A stretch of DNA of 9,385 nucleotides, taken from Flavobacteriia bacterium. GTDB lineage: Bacteria; Bacteroidota; Bacteroidia; Flavobacteriales; Flavobacteriaceae. Below the pieces are notes generated by a model. That model made no database searches, had not been told where the DNA came from, and saw only the letters and a list, made by a program, of their open reading frames with translations. The DNA is taken from the NCBI GenBank assembly GCA_018500075.1, contig JAHBAN010000045.1, positions 1 to 9,385 of the forward strand, read 5' to 3'. Shown piece by piece: positions 1 through 6,568 of the stretch (the first letter of the stretch is position 1; every line of letters begins with the position of its first letter). The position numbers and the translations under genes were made by a program.

Positions 1-104
1 GCCCTGTCCTCCGCCCTGTCCGTGGCGCTCGCTTTGCCCCCGCTTCAGAGCGGCGTCGGAGCGGCGCCGAGCGCGGGCCTGCCAGTTTAGAATCATTCCA
101 AAAC

Positions 105-133
105 TTGACTTTACCCGCCGCGCGGCTCATATC
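105..133 (+). promoter_or_regulatory. Possible sigma-70-type promoter for the Nfu-tsaB-rimI operon
   Basis: A TTGACT hexamer at 105-110 matches the -35 consensus at five of six positions. A weak -10-like CATATC follows at 128-133 with a 17-nt spacer (three of six matches). A short inverted repeat, GCTCA-TATC-TGAGC at 125-138, overlaps the -10 position. It could be an operator or could be chance. The distance to the ATG at 161 leaves a leader of about 20 nt holding the ribosome-binding site. The call rests only on motif match and position. Confidence 0.33.
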
Positions 134-160
134 TGAGCAAAGAGATAAGGAACCCGCGCC

Positions 161-727
161 ATGTTTATCCAAACCGAATCCACGCCAAACCCCGCCACGC
201 TCAAGTTCTTGCCCGGCCAGACTGTTCTGGCAACCGGCACAGCCGACTTCCCGAGCGCCGAAAGCGCCGCCAGCTCGCCGCTGGCCAGCCGCGTCTATGG
301 TGTGGAAGGGGTCACCGGCGTGTTTCTCGGGACAGATTTTGTCACCGTGACAAAGGATGAGGCCGTGGCGTGGGACCATATCAAGCCCTCGGTTCTGGGC
401 GCGATCATGGAGCACTTCCAATCCGGTGAGCCAGCGCTTTCAGACAGCGGCGCGCCCGCAGCGGGCGGCCATGCCGAGCACACGGGCGAAGACAGCGAGA
501 TCGTTGGCCAGATCAAAGAGCTTCTGGACACGCGCGTGCGCCCGGCCGTGGCACAAGACGGTGGGGACATCACTTTTTACGGCTTTGAAAAGGGCGTGGT
601 CTATCTGCATATGCAAGGCGCCTGCGCGGGCTGCCCGTCGTCGACCATCACTCTCAAGATGGGGATCGAAAACCTCTTGCGCCATTATATCCCCGAGGTG
701 ACAGAGGTGCGCCCTGTTGCCGTCTGA
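161..727 (+). CDS. Nfu/NifU-type iron-sulfur cluster scaffold protein
   Basis: A 188-residue Fe-S cluster carrier/scaffold of the Nfu family (resembling mitochondrial NFU1), which passes assembled clusters to apo-enzymes in the cytoplasm. Residues 1-87 form the Nfu N-terminal domain, recognisable by the opening MFIQTESTPNPATLKFLPG. Residues 87-112 are a low-complexity Ala/Gly/Ser/Glu linker. Residues 113-183 are the NifU-like C-terminal domain, with DGGD at 133-136 and the cluster-binding CxxC pair C155/C158 in GACAGCPSS. Both domains are complete and the length is normal for the two-domain form. The ATG at 161 is chosen because AAGGAA (147-152) lies 8 nt upstream and the family N-terminus starts exactly there. 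The last 11 nt overlap tsaB, so the two genes are probably translationally coupled. The family assignment is firm; target enzymes cannot be inferred. Confidence 0.95.
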   Translation: MFIQTESTPNPATLKFLPGQTVLATGTADFPSAESAASSPLASRVYGVEGVTGVFLGTDFVTVTKDEAVAWDHIKPSVLGAIMEHFQSGEPALSDSGAPAAGGHAEHTGEDSEIVGQIKELLDTRVRPAVAQDGGDITFYGFEKGVVYLHMQGACAGCPSSTITLKMGIENLLRHYIPEVTEVRPVAV

Positions 728-1316
728 GCCGCTGACACTGGCGTTTGACACATCGGCCGCGCATTGCGCGGCCGCTTTGTTGCGCGGGGGGGCTTGTCTG
801 GGAACGGTCTATGAGCCGATGAAAAAGGGCCAGTCCGAGCGGCTGTTTGGCCTGCTGGAAGAGTTGCTCGCCTCACAGGGCCAGAGCTGGCAAGACCTCG
901 ACAAAATCGGCGTCGGCACTGGCCCCGGCAATTTCACAGGCATCCGCATAGCCGTTTCGGCGGCGCGGGGGCTGGCGATGTCGCTCGGGATTCCGGCGGT
1001 GGGCGTGAGCGGCTTTTCTGCGGCGCGGTTTGGATCGGCAAGCGACACAGCCGTTGCGCTGCCGGCGCCGCGCGATCAGGTCTATTTTTCAAGCCGTGGC
1101 GATGACGCGGCGCTGATTGCGGCCAGCGCGGCGGGGCCAGCGCTCGGCCTGCCCGCGCCCGAAGATCTGGTTTGCCGGATCGCGCGGATTGCGGCGGCGA
1201 CGGAGGCGACGGAGGCGGCCGTGCCCCCTGCTCCGCTTTATATTCGCGCCGCAGATGCCGCGCCGGCGGCCGACCAGCCGCCCCGCCTTCTGGACGAGCC
1301 TCTTGATGACGGCTGA
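717..1316 (+). CDS. tsaB: tRNA threonylcarbamoyladenosine biosynthesis protein TsaB
   Basis: TsaB is the non-catalytic ASKHA-fold partner of TsaD (with TsaE) in making N6-threonylcarbamoyladenosine at position 37 of ANN-decoding tRNAs. Seen here: the N-terminal strand LAFDTS (residues 8-13) and the family hallmark GTGPGNFTGIR (67-77) followed by SAARGLA. At 199 residues it is shorter than the E. coli protein (about 230), mainly in the C-terminal half, which is Ala-rich and weakly conserved. The start is taken as TTG at 717: GAGGTG at 704-709 lies 7 nt upstream, no ATG or GTG occurs before the conserved N-terminal strand, and starting later would remove it. It overlaps the upstream gene by 11 nt and rimI by 11 nt. 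Pairing of tsaB with rimI is common in bacteria and supports both calls. Confidence 0.93.
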   Translation: MPSEPLTLAFDTSAAHCAAALLRGGACLGTVYEPMKKGQSERLFGLLEELLASQGQSWQDLDKIGVGTGPGNFTGIRIAVSAARGLAMSLGIPAVGVSGFSAARFGSASDTAVALPAPRDQVYFSSRGDDAALIAASAAGPALGLPAPEDLVCRIARIAAATEATEAAVPPAPLYIRAADAAPAADQPPRLLDEPLDDG

Positions 1317-1728
1317 GGCGCTGGCCGATCTCCACGCCGCCTGTTTTCCCTTGCGGCCCTGGTCGGCGGGCGAGCTTGAGGCGCTCTGCGCCGAAGAGGG
1401 CGCTGTGCTGGAGCGCGTGGCGCAGGGCTTTGCGCTGGCGCGGGTGACGCTGGATGAGGCCGAGCTTCTGAGCATTGCTGTTGCGCCAGAGGCGCAAGGG
1501 CGCGGCATCGGGCGGGCGCTTTTGGGCGCGCTTGTGACGCGGCTTGCGGCGCGCCATGTGACACAGCTTTTTCTGGAAGTGGCCGAGGACAACGCCCCGG
1601 CCCGCGCGCTTTATGCGCAAGCCGGTTTTGAAGAGGTCGGGCGGCGGCGCGGCTATTACACGCGCCCGCAGGCGGCGGCGGTGGATGCGCTTGTTTTGCG
1701 CCGAAAGCTGCGCGCCAAATCGGTCTAA
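1306..1728 (+). CDS. rimI: GNAT N-acetyltransferase, RimI (ribosomal protein S18 alanine N-acetyltransferase)
   Basis: A 140-residue single-domain GNAT enzyme. RimI acetylates the N-terminal alanine of ribosomal protein S18 using acetyl-CoA. The acetyl-CoA pyrophosphate-binding loop is QGRGIG (residues 64-69), preceded by the beta strand SIAVAPEA. E91 in FLEVAEDN and Y103 in ALYAQAGF have the 12-residue spacing of the catalytic base and acid of Salmonella RimI (E103 and Y115), and the C-terminal GRRRGYYTRP is typical of RimI. The start is the ATG at 1306, inside the end of tsaB (11-nt overlap); the frame is open further upstream, but that part has no family similarity and overlaps tsaB. GGACGAG at 1292-1298 may be a weak ribosome-binding site. 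The broader alternative is an uncharacterised GNAT of the same fold, but the tsaB neighbour argues for RimI. Confidence 0.9.
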   Translation: MTAEALADLHAACFPLRPWSAGELEALCAEEGAVLERVAQGFALARVTLDEAELLSIAVAPEAQGRGIGRALLGALVTRLAARHVTQLFLEVAEDNAPARALYAQAGFEEVGRRRGYYTRPQAAAVDALVLRRKLRAKSV

Positions 1729-1753
1729 CCCCAAGTCATCTGTCAAGAATCGG

Positions 1754-1792
1754 TTGACCATGCGCTCTGAAAGCGCCCTAATATCCCATTAG
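1754..1792 (+). promoter_or_regulatory. Promoter with operator-like inverted repeats upstream of the BMP transporter operon
   Basis: TTGACC at 1754-1759 (five of six -35 matches) is followed after 17 nt by CCTAAT at 1777-1782 (four of six -10 matches). Two perfect short inverted repeats lie inside it: GCGCT-N5-AGCGC at 1762-1776 fills the spacer, and CTAAT-N5-ATTAG at 1778-1792 covers the -10 and the likely start point. This layout would suit a repressor site. The second repeat is followed by six Ts (1795-1800), so it could instead be a weak terminator of the rimI operon. Both readings are inference from motif and position. Confidence 0.45.
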
Positions 1793-1813
1793 CATTTTTT
1801 ACTTTGCAACCCT

Positions 1814-1837
1814 CGCGGCACGACGGTTTGTGCTGTG
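1814..1837 (+). promoter_or_regulatory. Possible hairpin in the 5' leader of the BMP gene
   Basis: CGCGGCAC (1814-1821) can pair with GTGCTGTG (1830-1837), an 8-bp stem including two G-U pairs, around an 8-nt loop. Outside it, TTG (1804-1806) could pair with CAA (1838-1840). The structure lies about 13 nt upstream of the GGAGAG ribosome-binding site. It has no downstream T run and does not match any riboswitch that I recognise. It may only stabilise the message or may be incidental. Confidence 0.25.
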
Positions 1838-1860
1838 CAATATCAAAACGGGAGAGACCC

Positions 1861-2865
1861 ATGAGCCTCATTCAGAAACTTCTTGGCGCATCAGCTGCCC
1901 TTGCCCTGAGCGCGGGCGCGGCCTTGGCCGAACCTGCCCTGATCTATGATCTTGGCGGCAAGTTCGACAAATCTTTCAACGAAGCGGCCTTTAACGGCGC
2001 CGAGCGTTGGGCCAAGGAAACAGGCGGCACCTATCGCGAGATCGAGCTTCAGTCAGAAGCCCAGCGCGAGCAAGCGCTGCGCCGCTTTGCCGAAGCCGGG
2101 GCCAACCCTGTTGTGACCACGGGCTTTGCCATTGCCTCGGCGATGGAGGAAGTTGCGAAAGACTATCCTGACACGAAATTTGTCAATATTGACGGCTGGT
2201 TGCCTGAAATCCCTGCCAATGTGCAGCTGATTGCCTTTCAAGAGCACCAAGGCTCCTATCTTGTTGGGATGATGGCGGCGATGGCGACCAAAACAAACAC
2301 CGTCGGCTTTATCGGCGGTATGGGTGTTCCGCTGATCCGCCACTTTGGCTGTGGCTTTGCCCAAGGCGCCAAGGCTGTGAACGCCGATATCAATATCGTT
2401 GCCAATATGACAGGCACAACGCCCACAGCCTGGAACGACCCGGTAAAAGGCTCCGAGCTGGCCAAGGCGCAGATCAGCCAGGGCGCCGACGTGATCTATG
2501 CGGCGGCTGGCGGCACAGGCGTTGGCGTTTTGCAGACCGCAGCGGACGAGGGCATTCTTTCGATCGGTGTGGACAGCAACCAGAACCACCTGCACTCCGG
2601 CAAGGTTCTGACCTCTATGCTCAAGCGCGTTGATGTGGCGGTTTACAACGCCATGACAGCCGGCGAAGGCCTTGAGACCGGCGGCATGACTGTGCTTGGC
2701 CTTGCCGATGACGGCGTTGGCGTGGCGATGGACGAGCACAACGCCGCCCTTGTCACCGCAGAGATGACAGCCGCTGTCGAGGCGGCGCGCGCGCAGATTA
2801 TTGCGGGCGATCTCAATGTTGTGAGCTACTATGAGAATGACAGCTGCCCGGCGATCCAATTCTGA
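1861..2865 (+). CDS. BMP-family (PnrA-like) periplasmic substrate-binding protein of a nucleoside/purine ABC importer
   Basis: A 334-residue binding protein of the basic membrane protein family, whose characterised members (such as Treponema PnrA/TmpC) bind purine nucleosides for ABC import. A Sec signal peptide spans residues 1-23: K6, a hydrophobic Ala/Leu core, then ALA before E24. No lipobox cysteine is present, so it should be soluble in the periplasm rather than a lipoprotein. The mature part opens with the family motif DLGGKFDKSFNEAAF and contains GFIGGMGVPLIRHFGCGFA and YAAAGGTGVGVLQ, the expected two-lobed fold. Exactly two cysteines remain, C164 and C329. The start at ATG 1861 has GGAGAG (1851-1856) just upstream and begins the signal peptide; an in-frame extension to 1804 would bury the signal. 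It is first in the transporter operon and is followed by a terminator. Ligand is inferred from family only; purine bases or other nucleosides are possible. Confidence 0.92.
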   Translation: MSLIQKLLGASAALALSAGAALAEPALIYDLGGKFDKSFNEAAFNGAERWAKETGGTYREIELQSEAQREQALRRFAEAGANPVVTTGFAIASAMEEVAKDYPDTKFVNIDGWLPEIPANVQLIAFQEHQGSYLVGMMAAMATKTNTVGFIGGMGVPLIRHFGCGFAQGAKAVNADINIVANMTGTTPTAWNDPVKGSELAKAQISQGADVIYAAAGGTGVGVLQTAADEGILSIGVDSNQNHLHSGKVLTSMLKRVDVAVYNAMTAGEGLETGGMTVLGLADDGVGVAMDEHNAALVTAEMTAAVEAARAQIIAGDLNVVSYYENDSCPAIQF

Positions 2866-2888
2866 TCGGGGCTGACTGTTACACCAGA

Positions 2889-2916
2889 GGCCGCCCGAGA
2901 GATTGGGCGGCCTTTT
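2889..2916 (+). terminator. Rho-independent-type terminator/attenuator between binding protein and ATPase genes
   Basis: A perfect 8-bp GC-rich stem, GGCCGCCC (2889-2896) with GGGCGGCC (2905-2912), encloses an 8-nt loop and is followed by TTTT (2913-2916). The stem can extend outward by A-U and G-U pairs. It lies 23 nt after the stop of the binding-protein gene and 30 nt before the ATPase start. As no clear promoter follows, it probably acts as a partial terminator that raises binding-protein message relative to the membrane components; the short T run fits incomplete termination. Confidence 0.75.
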
Positions 2917-2946
2917 CGCTCCGATTGCGGGAGCTTGGGGGATAAG

Positions 2947-4491
2947 ATGACTGAACCGGCGATCGAACTGAACGGTATTTCCAAATCCTTTGGCCCTGTG
3001 GAGGCCAATAAGGATATTTCGATCCGTGTGATGCCGGGCACGATCCACGGGATCATCGGCGAGAACGGCGCAGGCAAATCGACGCTGATGTCTATTCTCT
3101 TTGGCTTTTATAAGGCCGATAGGGGCGAGATTTTCATTCACGGCCAGAAGACCGAGATCCCCGATAGCCAGGCCGCGATTGCGGCGGGAATCGGGATGGT
3201 GTTTCAGCACTTCAAGCTGGTGGAGAATTTTACCGTCCTTGAGAATGTGATCCTTGGTGCGGAAGATGGCGGGCTGTTGCGCCCCTCGCTCGCCAAGGCG
3301 CGCAAGACGCTCAAGGAGCTGGCCGAGGAATACGAGCTTCATGTCGATCCTGACGCGCTCATTCAGGACATCGGTGTGGGCCGCCAGCAGCGGGTCGAAA
3401 TCCTCAAGGCGCTCTATCGCAAGGCCGATATTCTTATTCTGGACGAGCCGACCGGCGTGTTGACTCCGGCGGAGGCCGACCAGCTTTTTCGCATTCTGGG
3501 CCGTCTGCGCGAAGAGGGCAAAACCATCCTTCTGATCACCCACAAGCTGCGCGAGATCATGGAAATCACCGATACCGTCAGCGTGATGCGGCGCGGGCAA
3601 ATGACCGCGACGGTCAAGACCGCAGAGACCAGCCCCGAGCATCTCGCCGAGCTTATGGTGGGCCGTAAGGTCTTGCTCAGGGTCGATAAAAAACCCGCCG
3701 AGCCGAAAGACACCGTGCTTGAAGTGCAAGACCTGCGGGTGCGTGACGGCAAGGGCGTGGAGCGGCTCAAGGGGGTCTCTCTGACGCTGCGCGCCGGCGA
3801 AATCCTCGGGATCGCGGGGGTCTCGGGCAACGGGCAGAGCGAGCTTCTGGAAGTGCTGGGCGGAATGCAGACCGGCACAGGCCATGTGCGCGTCAACGGC
3901 CAGGAGATCGACCTGACCGGGCGCTTTTCAGACGGGCAGTCGCGGCGGGCGCGCGGCATTGCCCATGTCCCCGAAGACCGTCAGCGCGAAGGGCTGATCA
4001 TGGAGTTCAGCGCTTGGGAAAACACCGTGTTCGGCTATCACCGTGACCCCGCCTTCCAGCGCGGCCCGTTTATGGACAACGCCAAGATCATCGAGGACGC
4101 CAAGGGCAAAATCGAGCGCTTTGATGTGCGCCCGCCCGACCCCAAGCTCACGGCCAAGAATTTCTCGGGGGGCAACCAGCAAAAACTGGTGCTGGCGCGC
4201 GAAATGGAGCGCAACCCCGACCTGCTTTTGATCGGGCAGCCGACACGCGGCGTCGACATTGGCGCGATCGAATTCATCCACCAACAGATCATCGCGCTGC
4301 GCGACGCGGGCAAGGCGATTTTGCTTGTCAGTGTGGAGCTGGAAGAAATCCTCTCGCTCTCCGACCGGATCGCCGTGATGTTTGACGGGCAGATCATGGG
4401 CGAGCGCTTGCCGGATCGCACCGACGAAAAAGAGCTTGGCATGATGATGGCGGGTATGAGCACAAACGACACAGACGGAGCGGTTGCCTGA
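2947..4491 (+). CDS. Sugar/nucleoside-type ABC transporter ATP-binding protein with two fused ATPase domains
   Basis: A 514-residue cytoplasmic ATPase with two nucleotide-binding domains in one chain (family of RbsA, XylG and the nucleoside ATPase YufO/NupO), energising import through the two permeases that follow. Domain 1: Walker A GENGAGKST (38-46), Q-loop Q87, atypical signature GVGRQQR (143-149), Walker B ILILDEP (162-168) and H-loop H199. Domain 2: Walker A-like GVSGNGQS (291-298) with Q297 instead of lysine, canonical signature FSGGNQQK (406-413), and Walker B-like LLLIGQP (426-432) with G430-Q431 replacing Asp-Glu. Loss of these residues in domain 2 is usual in this family. The start is ATG 2947, with GGGGGA at 2937-2942; a TTG at 2935 is in frame but has poorly spaced Shine-Dalgarno sequence. 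The stop overlaps the next start as TGATG. Confidence 0.94.
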   Translation: MTEPAIELNGISKSFGPVEANKDISIRVMPGTIHGIIGENGAGKSTLMSILFGFYKADRGEIFIHGQKTEIPDSQAAIAAGIGMVFQHFKLVENFTVLENVILGAEDGGLLRPSLAKARKTLKELAEEYELHVDPDALIQDIGVGRQQRVEILKALYRKADILILDEPTGVLTPAEADQLFRILGRLREEGKTILLITHKLREIMEITDTVSVMRRGQMTATVKTAETSPEHLAELMVGRKVLLRVDKKPAEPKDTVLEVQDLRVRDGKGVERLKGVSLTLRAGEILGIAGVSGNGQSELLEVLGGMQTGTGHVRVNGQEIDLTGRFSDGQSRRARGIAHVPEDRQREGLIMEFSAWENTVFGYHRDPAFQRGPFMDNAKIIEDAKGKIERFDVRPPDPKLTAKNFSGGNQQKLVLAREMERNPDLLLIGQPTRGVDIGAIEFIHQQIIALRDAGKAILLVSVELEEILSLSDRIAVMFDGQIMGERLPDRTDEKELGMMMAGMSTNDTDGAVA

Positions 4492-5591
4492 TGGAAAAGA
4501 TGCCAAAATGGGCGGATGCCACATTGGTTCCCCTCATCTCGCTGCTGCTGGCGGCCCTGCTCTCGGCGCTTGTGATCCTCGCCATCGGCGAAGACCCTGT
4601 TGCGGCGCTCAAGCTGATGGTTGACGGGGCGCTGATGCGCTCGTCGGGCTGGGGCTATACGCTCTATTACGCCACCAATTTTATCTTTACCGGACTGGCC
4701 GTGTCTGTCGCCTTTCATGCGCGGCTCTTTAACATCGGCGGCGAGGGGCAGGCCATGCTTGCGGGGCTGGGTGTGGCGCTGTGCTGTCTCTATATTCCCT
4801 GGCCGCATTGGAGCCTTGCCCTGCTTGGGGCCTGTCTTTTTGCGGGGCTTTTCGGCGCGGCTTGGGCATTGATTCCGGCGTATTTGCAGGCCAAGCGCGG
4901 CTCTCACATTGTGATCACCACAATCATGTTCAACTATATCGCCTTTTCGGTGCTCGGGTATATGCTCGTCAATGTGCTGCGCCCGGCCCGCGCCATGGAG
5001 CCGGCGTCGCCGCGCTTTCCCGAGGCGACCAACCTTCCCACCTTTGAAGATATGTTTTCCACGGCGGCGGCGCCGCTTTTCAAGAGCGCGCCTGTCAATG
5101 TGAGCTTCTTTGTGGCGCTCGCGGCCTGTGTCTTTGTCTACCTTCTGATCTGGCGCACCAAGCTCGGCTATGAGATCCGGCATTTCGGATTTTCCGAAAC
5201 CGCCGCCAATTATGCCGGCACATCGGGGGTGCGGATCACTGTGGTTGCGATGTTGATTTCAGGCGCTCTGGCCGGGCTTATGGCGGTCAATACAACACAG
5301 GGCGAGGCCGAGCGGCTGATCCTGAACTCGACCGAGGGCGCAGGCTTTATCGGGATCGCCGTGGCGCTGATGGGGCGCAACCATCCTGTCGGCGTGCTGC
5401 TGGCGGCGCTTTTGTTCGGCTTTTTGTATCAGGGCGGGGCCGAGCTGGCACTCTGGACCAATATCCCGCGCGAGCTGATCACTGTGATTCAGGCGCTTGT
5501 GATCCTGTTCACCGGCGCGCTTGACCATATGGTGCGCGCCCCGCTGGAGCGGGTGTTTCTGGCGATGCGGTCCAAAAAGGAGGCGCTGTGA
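4491..5591 (+). CDS. ABC transporter permease, BPD_transp_2 family (first, longer subunit)
   Basis: A 366-residue polytopic inner-membrane permease of the BPD_transp_2 family, similar to the NupP-type subunit of nucleoside importers. It begins with a short charged N-terminus, then a first membrane helix from about residue 12 to 33, and has roughly nine or ten hydrophobic segments. The family motif FNIGGEGQ is at residues 80-87. The probable ATPase-coupling loop begins at T223 (TKLGYEIRHFG, then an AANYAG segment) and is followed by hydrophobic helices. A periplasmic loop around residues 165-200 separates the two halves. The ATG at 4491 overlaps the ATPase stop by one base, and CGGAG at 4476-4480 may assist initiation. 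It is a different gene, not a duplicate, of the following permease; the pair should form a heterodimer. Confidence 0.93.
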   Translation: MEKMPKWADATLVPLISLLLAALLSALVILAIGEDPVAALKLMVDGALMRSSGWGYTLYYATNFIFTGLAVSVAFHARLFNIGGEGQAMLAGLGVALCCLYIPWPHWSLALLGACLFAGLFGAAWALIPAYLQAKRGSHIVITTIMFNYIAFSVLGYMLVNVLRPARAMEPASPRFPEATNLPTFEDMFSTAAAPLFKSAPVNVSFFVALAACVFVYLLIWRTKLGYEIRHFGFSETAANYAGTSGVRITVVAMLISGALAGLMAVNTTQGEAERLILNSTEGAGFIGIAVALMGRNHPVGVLLAALLFGFLYQGGAELALWTNIPRELITVIQALVILFTGALDHMVRAPLERVFLAMRSKKEAL

Positions 5592-6568
5592 TGGAATTTC
5601 TCACGATTATTCAGGTGCTTGACAGCACCATGCGCCTTGCCACGCCGCTTTTGCTTGCCTGTCTTGCGGGGCTTTATTCGGAGCGCGCCGGGATTTTTGA
5701 CATCGGCCTTGAGGGCAAGATGCTGGCGGCGGCGCTGTTTTCGGCGGCGGTGGCCTTTGCCACGGGCAATGTCTGGCTCGGGATGCTGGCCGGAATCGGC
5801 GCATCATTGGCGCTGTCGCTTATTCATGGTGTCGCCTCGATCACCTTTCGCGGCAACCAGCTTATCTCCGGAGTGGCCATCAACTTTCTGGCCTCCGGCC
5901 TCACCGTTCTGATTGCGCAAGACTGGTTTGCCCAAGGCGGGCGCACCCCCTCGCTGAGCGGCGCGGCGCGGTTTGAGCCGGTGACGCTGCCGGGCGCGCT
6001 GACCCGTGTGCGCGATATTGCCGAGGCGGGGCCTGTGATGCAGATCTATTCCGAGCTGATCTCGGGGCATACGATTGTTGTCTATCTGTCGCTTTTGCTT
6101 GTCCCTCTCACGTGGTGGGCTTTGTTTCGCACCCGCTTTGGCCTGCGCCTGCGCGCTGTGGGCGAAAACCCTGCCGCTGTCGATACGGCGGGGATTTCTG
6201 TTGTGCGGCTGCGCTTTGCGGCGGTCATGATCTGCGGCATTCTCTGCGGGATTGCCGGGGCTTATCTGGCGACGGCCTTGCAGGCGCAATTTGTCAAGGA
6301 AATGACCGCCGGGCGCGGGTTTATCGCTTTGGCGGCGCTTATTTTTGCCAAATGGCGGCCATGGCACGCGCTTTGGGCCTGTCTTTTGTTCGGGTTGTTG
6401 CAGGCGATTGCCGTGCGCTTCCAGAGCTTTGATATCGCAGGCGTGACGATCCCTGTGCAGTTTATGGAGGCGCTGCCCTATATTCTCACGGTTGTTATTC
6501 TGGCGGGGTTTGTCGGCAAGGCGATTCCGCCGCGCGCGGGCGGGGAGCCTTACGTCAAAGAGCGCTGA
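5591..6568 (+). CDS. ABC transporter permease, BPD_transp_2 family (second, shorter subunit)
   Basis: A 325-residue polytopic permease, the NupQ-like partner of the preceding subunit. The motif FDIGLEGK (residues 36-43) matches FNIGGEGQ of the other permease, and the coupling-loop segment starting at T181 (TRFGLRLRAVGENPAAV, then DTAGIS) is well conserved. About eight or nine hydrophobic segments are visible, and the C-terminus is a short charged tail (GEPYVKER). A GTG at 5588 and an ATG at 5591 are both possible; I choose the ATG because the strong AAGGAGG at 5577-5583 is 7 nt from it and because it repeats the TGATG overlap seen at the previous junction. It is the last gene of the importer; there is no clear terminator directly after it, so some read-through into the next genes is possible. 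Confidence 0.92.
   Translation: MEFLTIIQVLDSTMRLATPLLLACLAGLYSERAGIFDIGLEGKMLAAALFSAAVAFATGNVWLGMLAGIGASLALSLIHGVASITFRGNQLISGVAINFLASGLTVLIAQDWFAQGGRTPSLSGAARFEPVTLPGALTRVRDIAEAGPVMQIYSELISGHTIVVYLSLLLVPLTWWALFRTRFGLRLRAVGENPAAVDTAGISVVRLRFAAVMICGILCGIAGAYLATALQAQFVKEMTAGRGFIALAALIFAKWRPWHALWACLLFGLLQAIAVRFQSFDIAGVTIPVQFMEALPYILTVVILAGFVGKAIPPRAGGEPYVKER

Noticed and set aside
1..90. Open plus-strand frame from the window edge to a TAG at 88-90, which could be the C-terminus of an upstream gene.
   Set aside because: The 29 residues are Ala/Leu/Pro/Ser-rich with no recognisable motif, other frames are equally open in this GC-rich stretch, and nothing supports one over another.
1117..1305. 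Upstream open extension of the rimI frame.
   Set aside because: It lies inside tsaB, is Arg/Pro-rich, and adds nothing of the GNAT fold; the ATG at 1306 begins a normal-length RimI.
1804..1860. An in-frame upstream start for the binding protein.
   Set aside because: It would put 19 polar residues in front of a normal signal peptide and has no ribosome-binding site; GGAGAG precedes the ATG at 1861.
2053..3885. Very long open frame (about 610 codons) on the minus strand.
   Set aside because: It is antisense to two well-supported transporter genes, rich in His/Arg/Asn as expected from reversed GC-biased codons, and has no family resemblance.
4038..5183. Long minus-strand open frame opposite the ATPase and first permease genes.
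   Set aside because: It is Arg/Lys/Gly-rich and low in recognisable structure, and it lies wholly opposite genes with clear conserved motifs.
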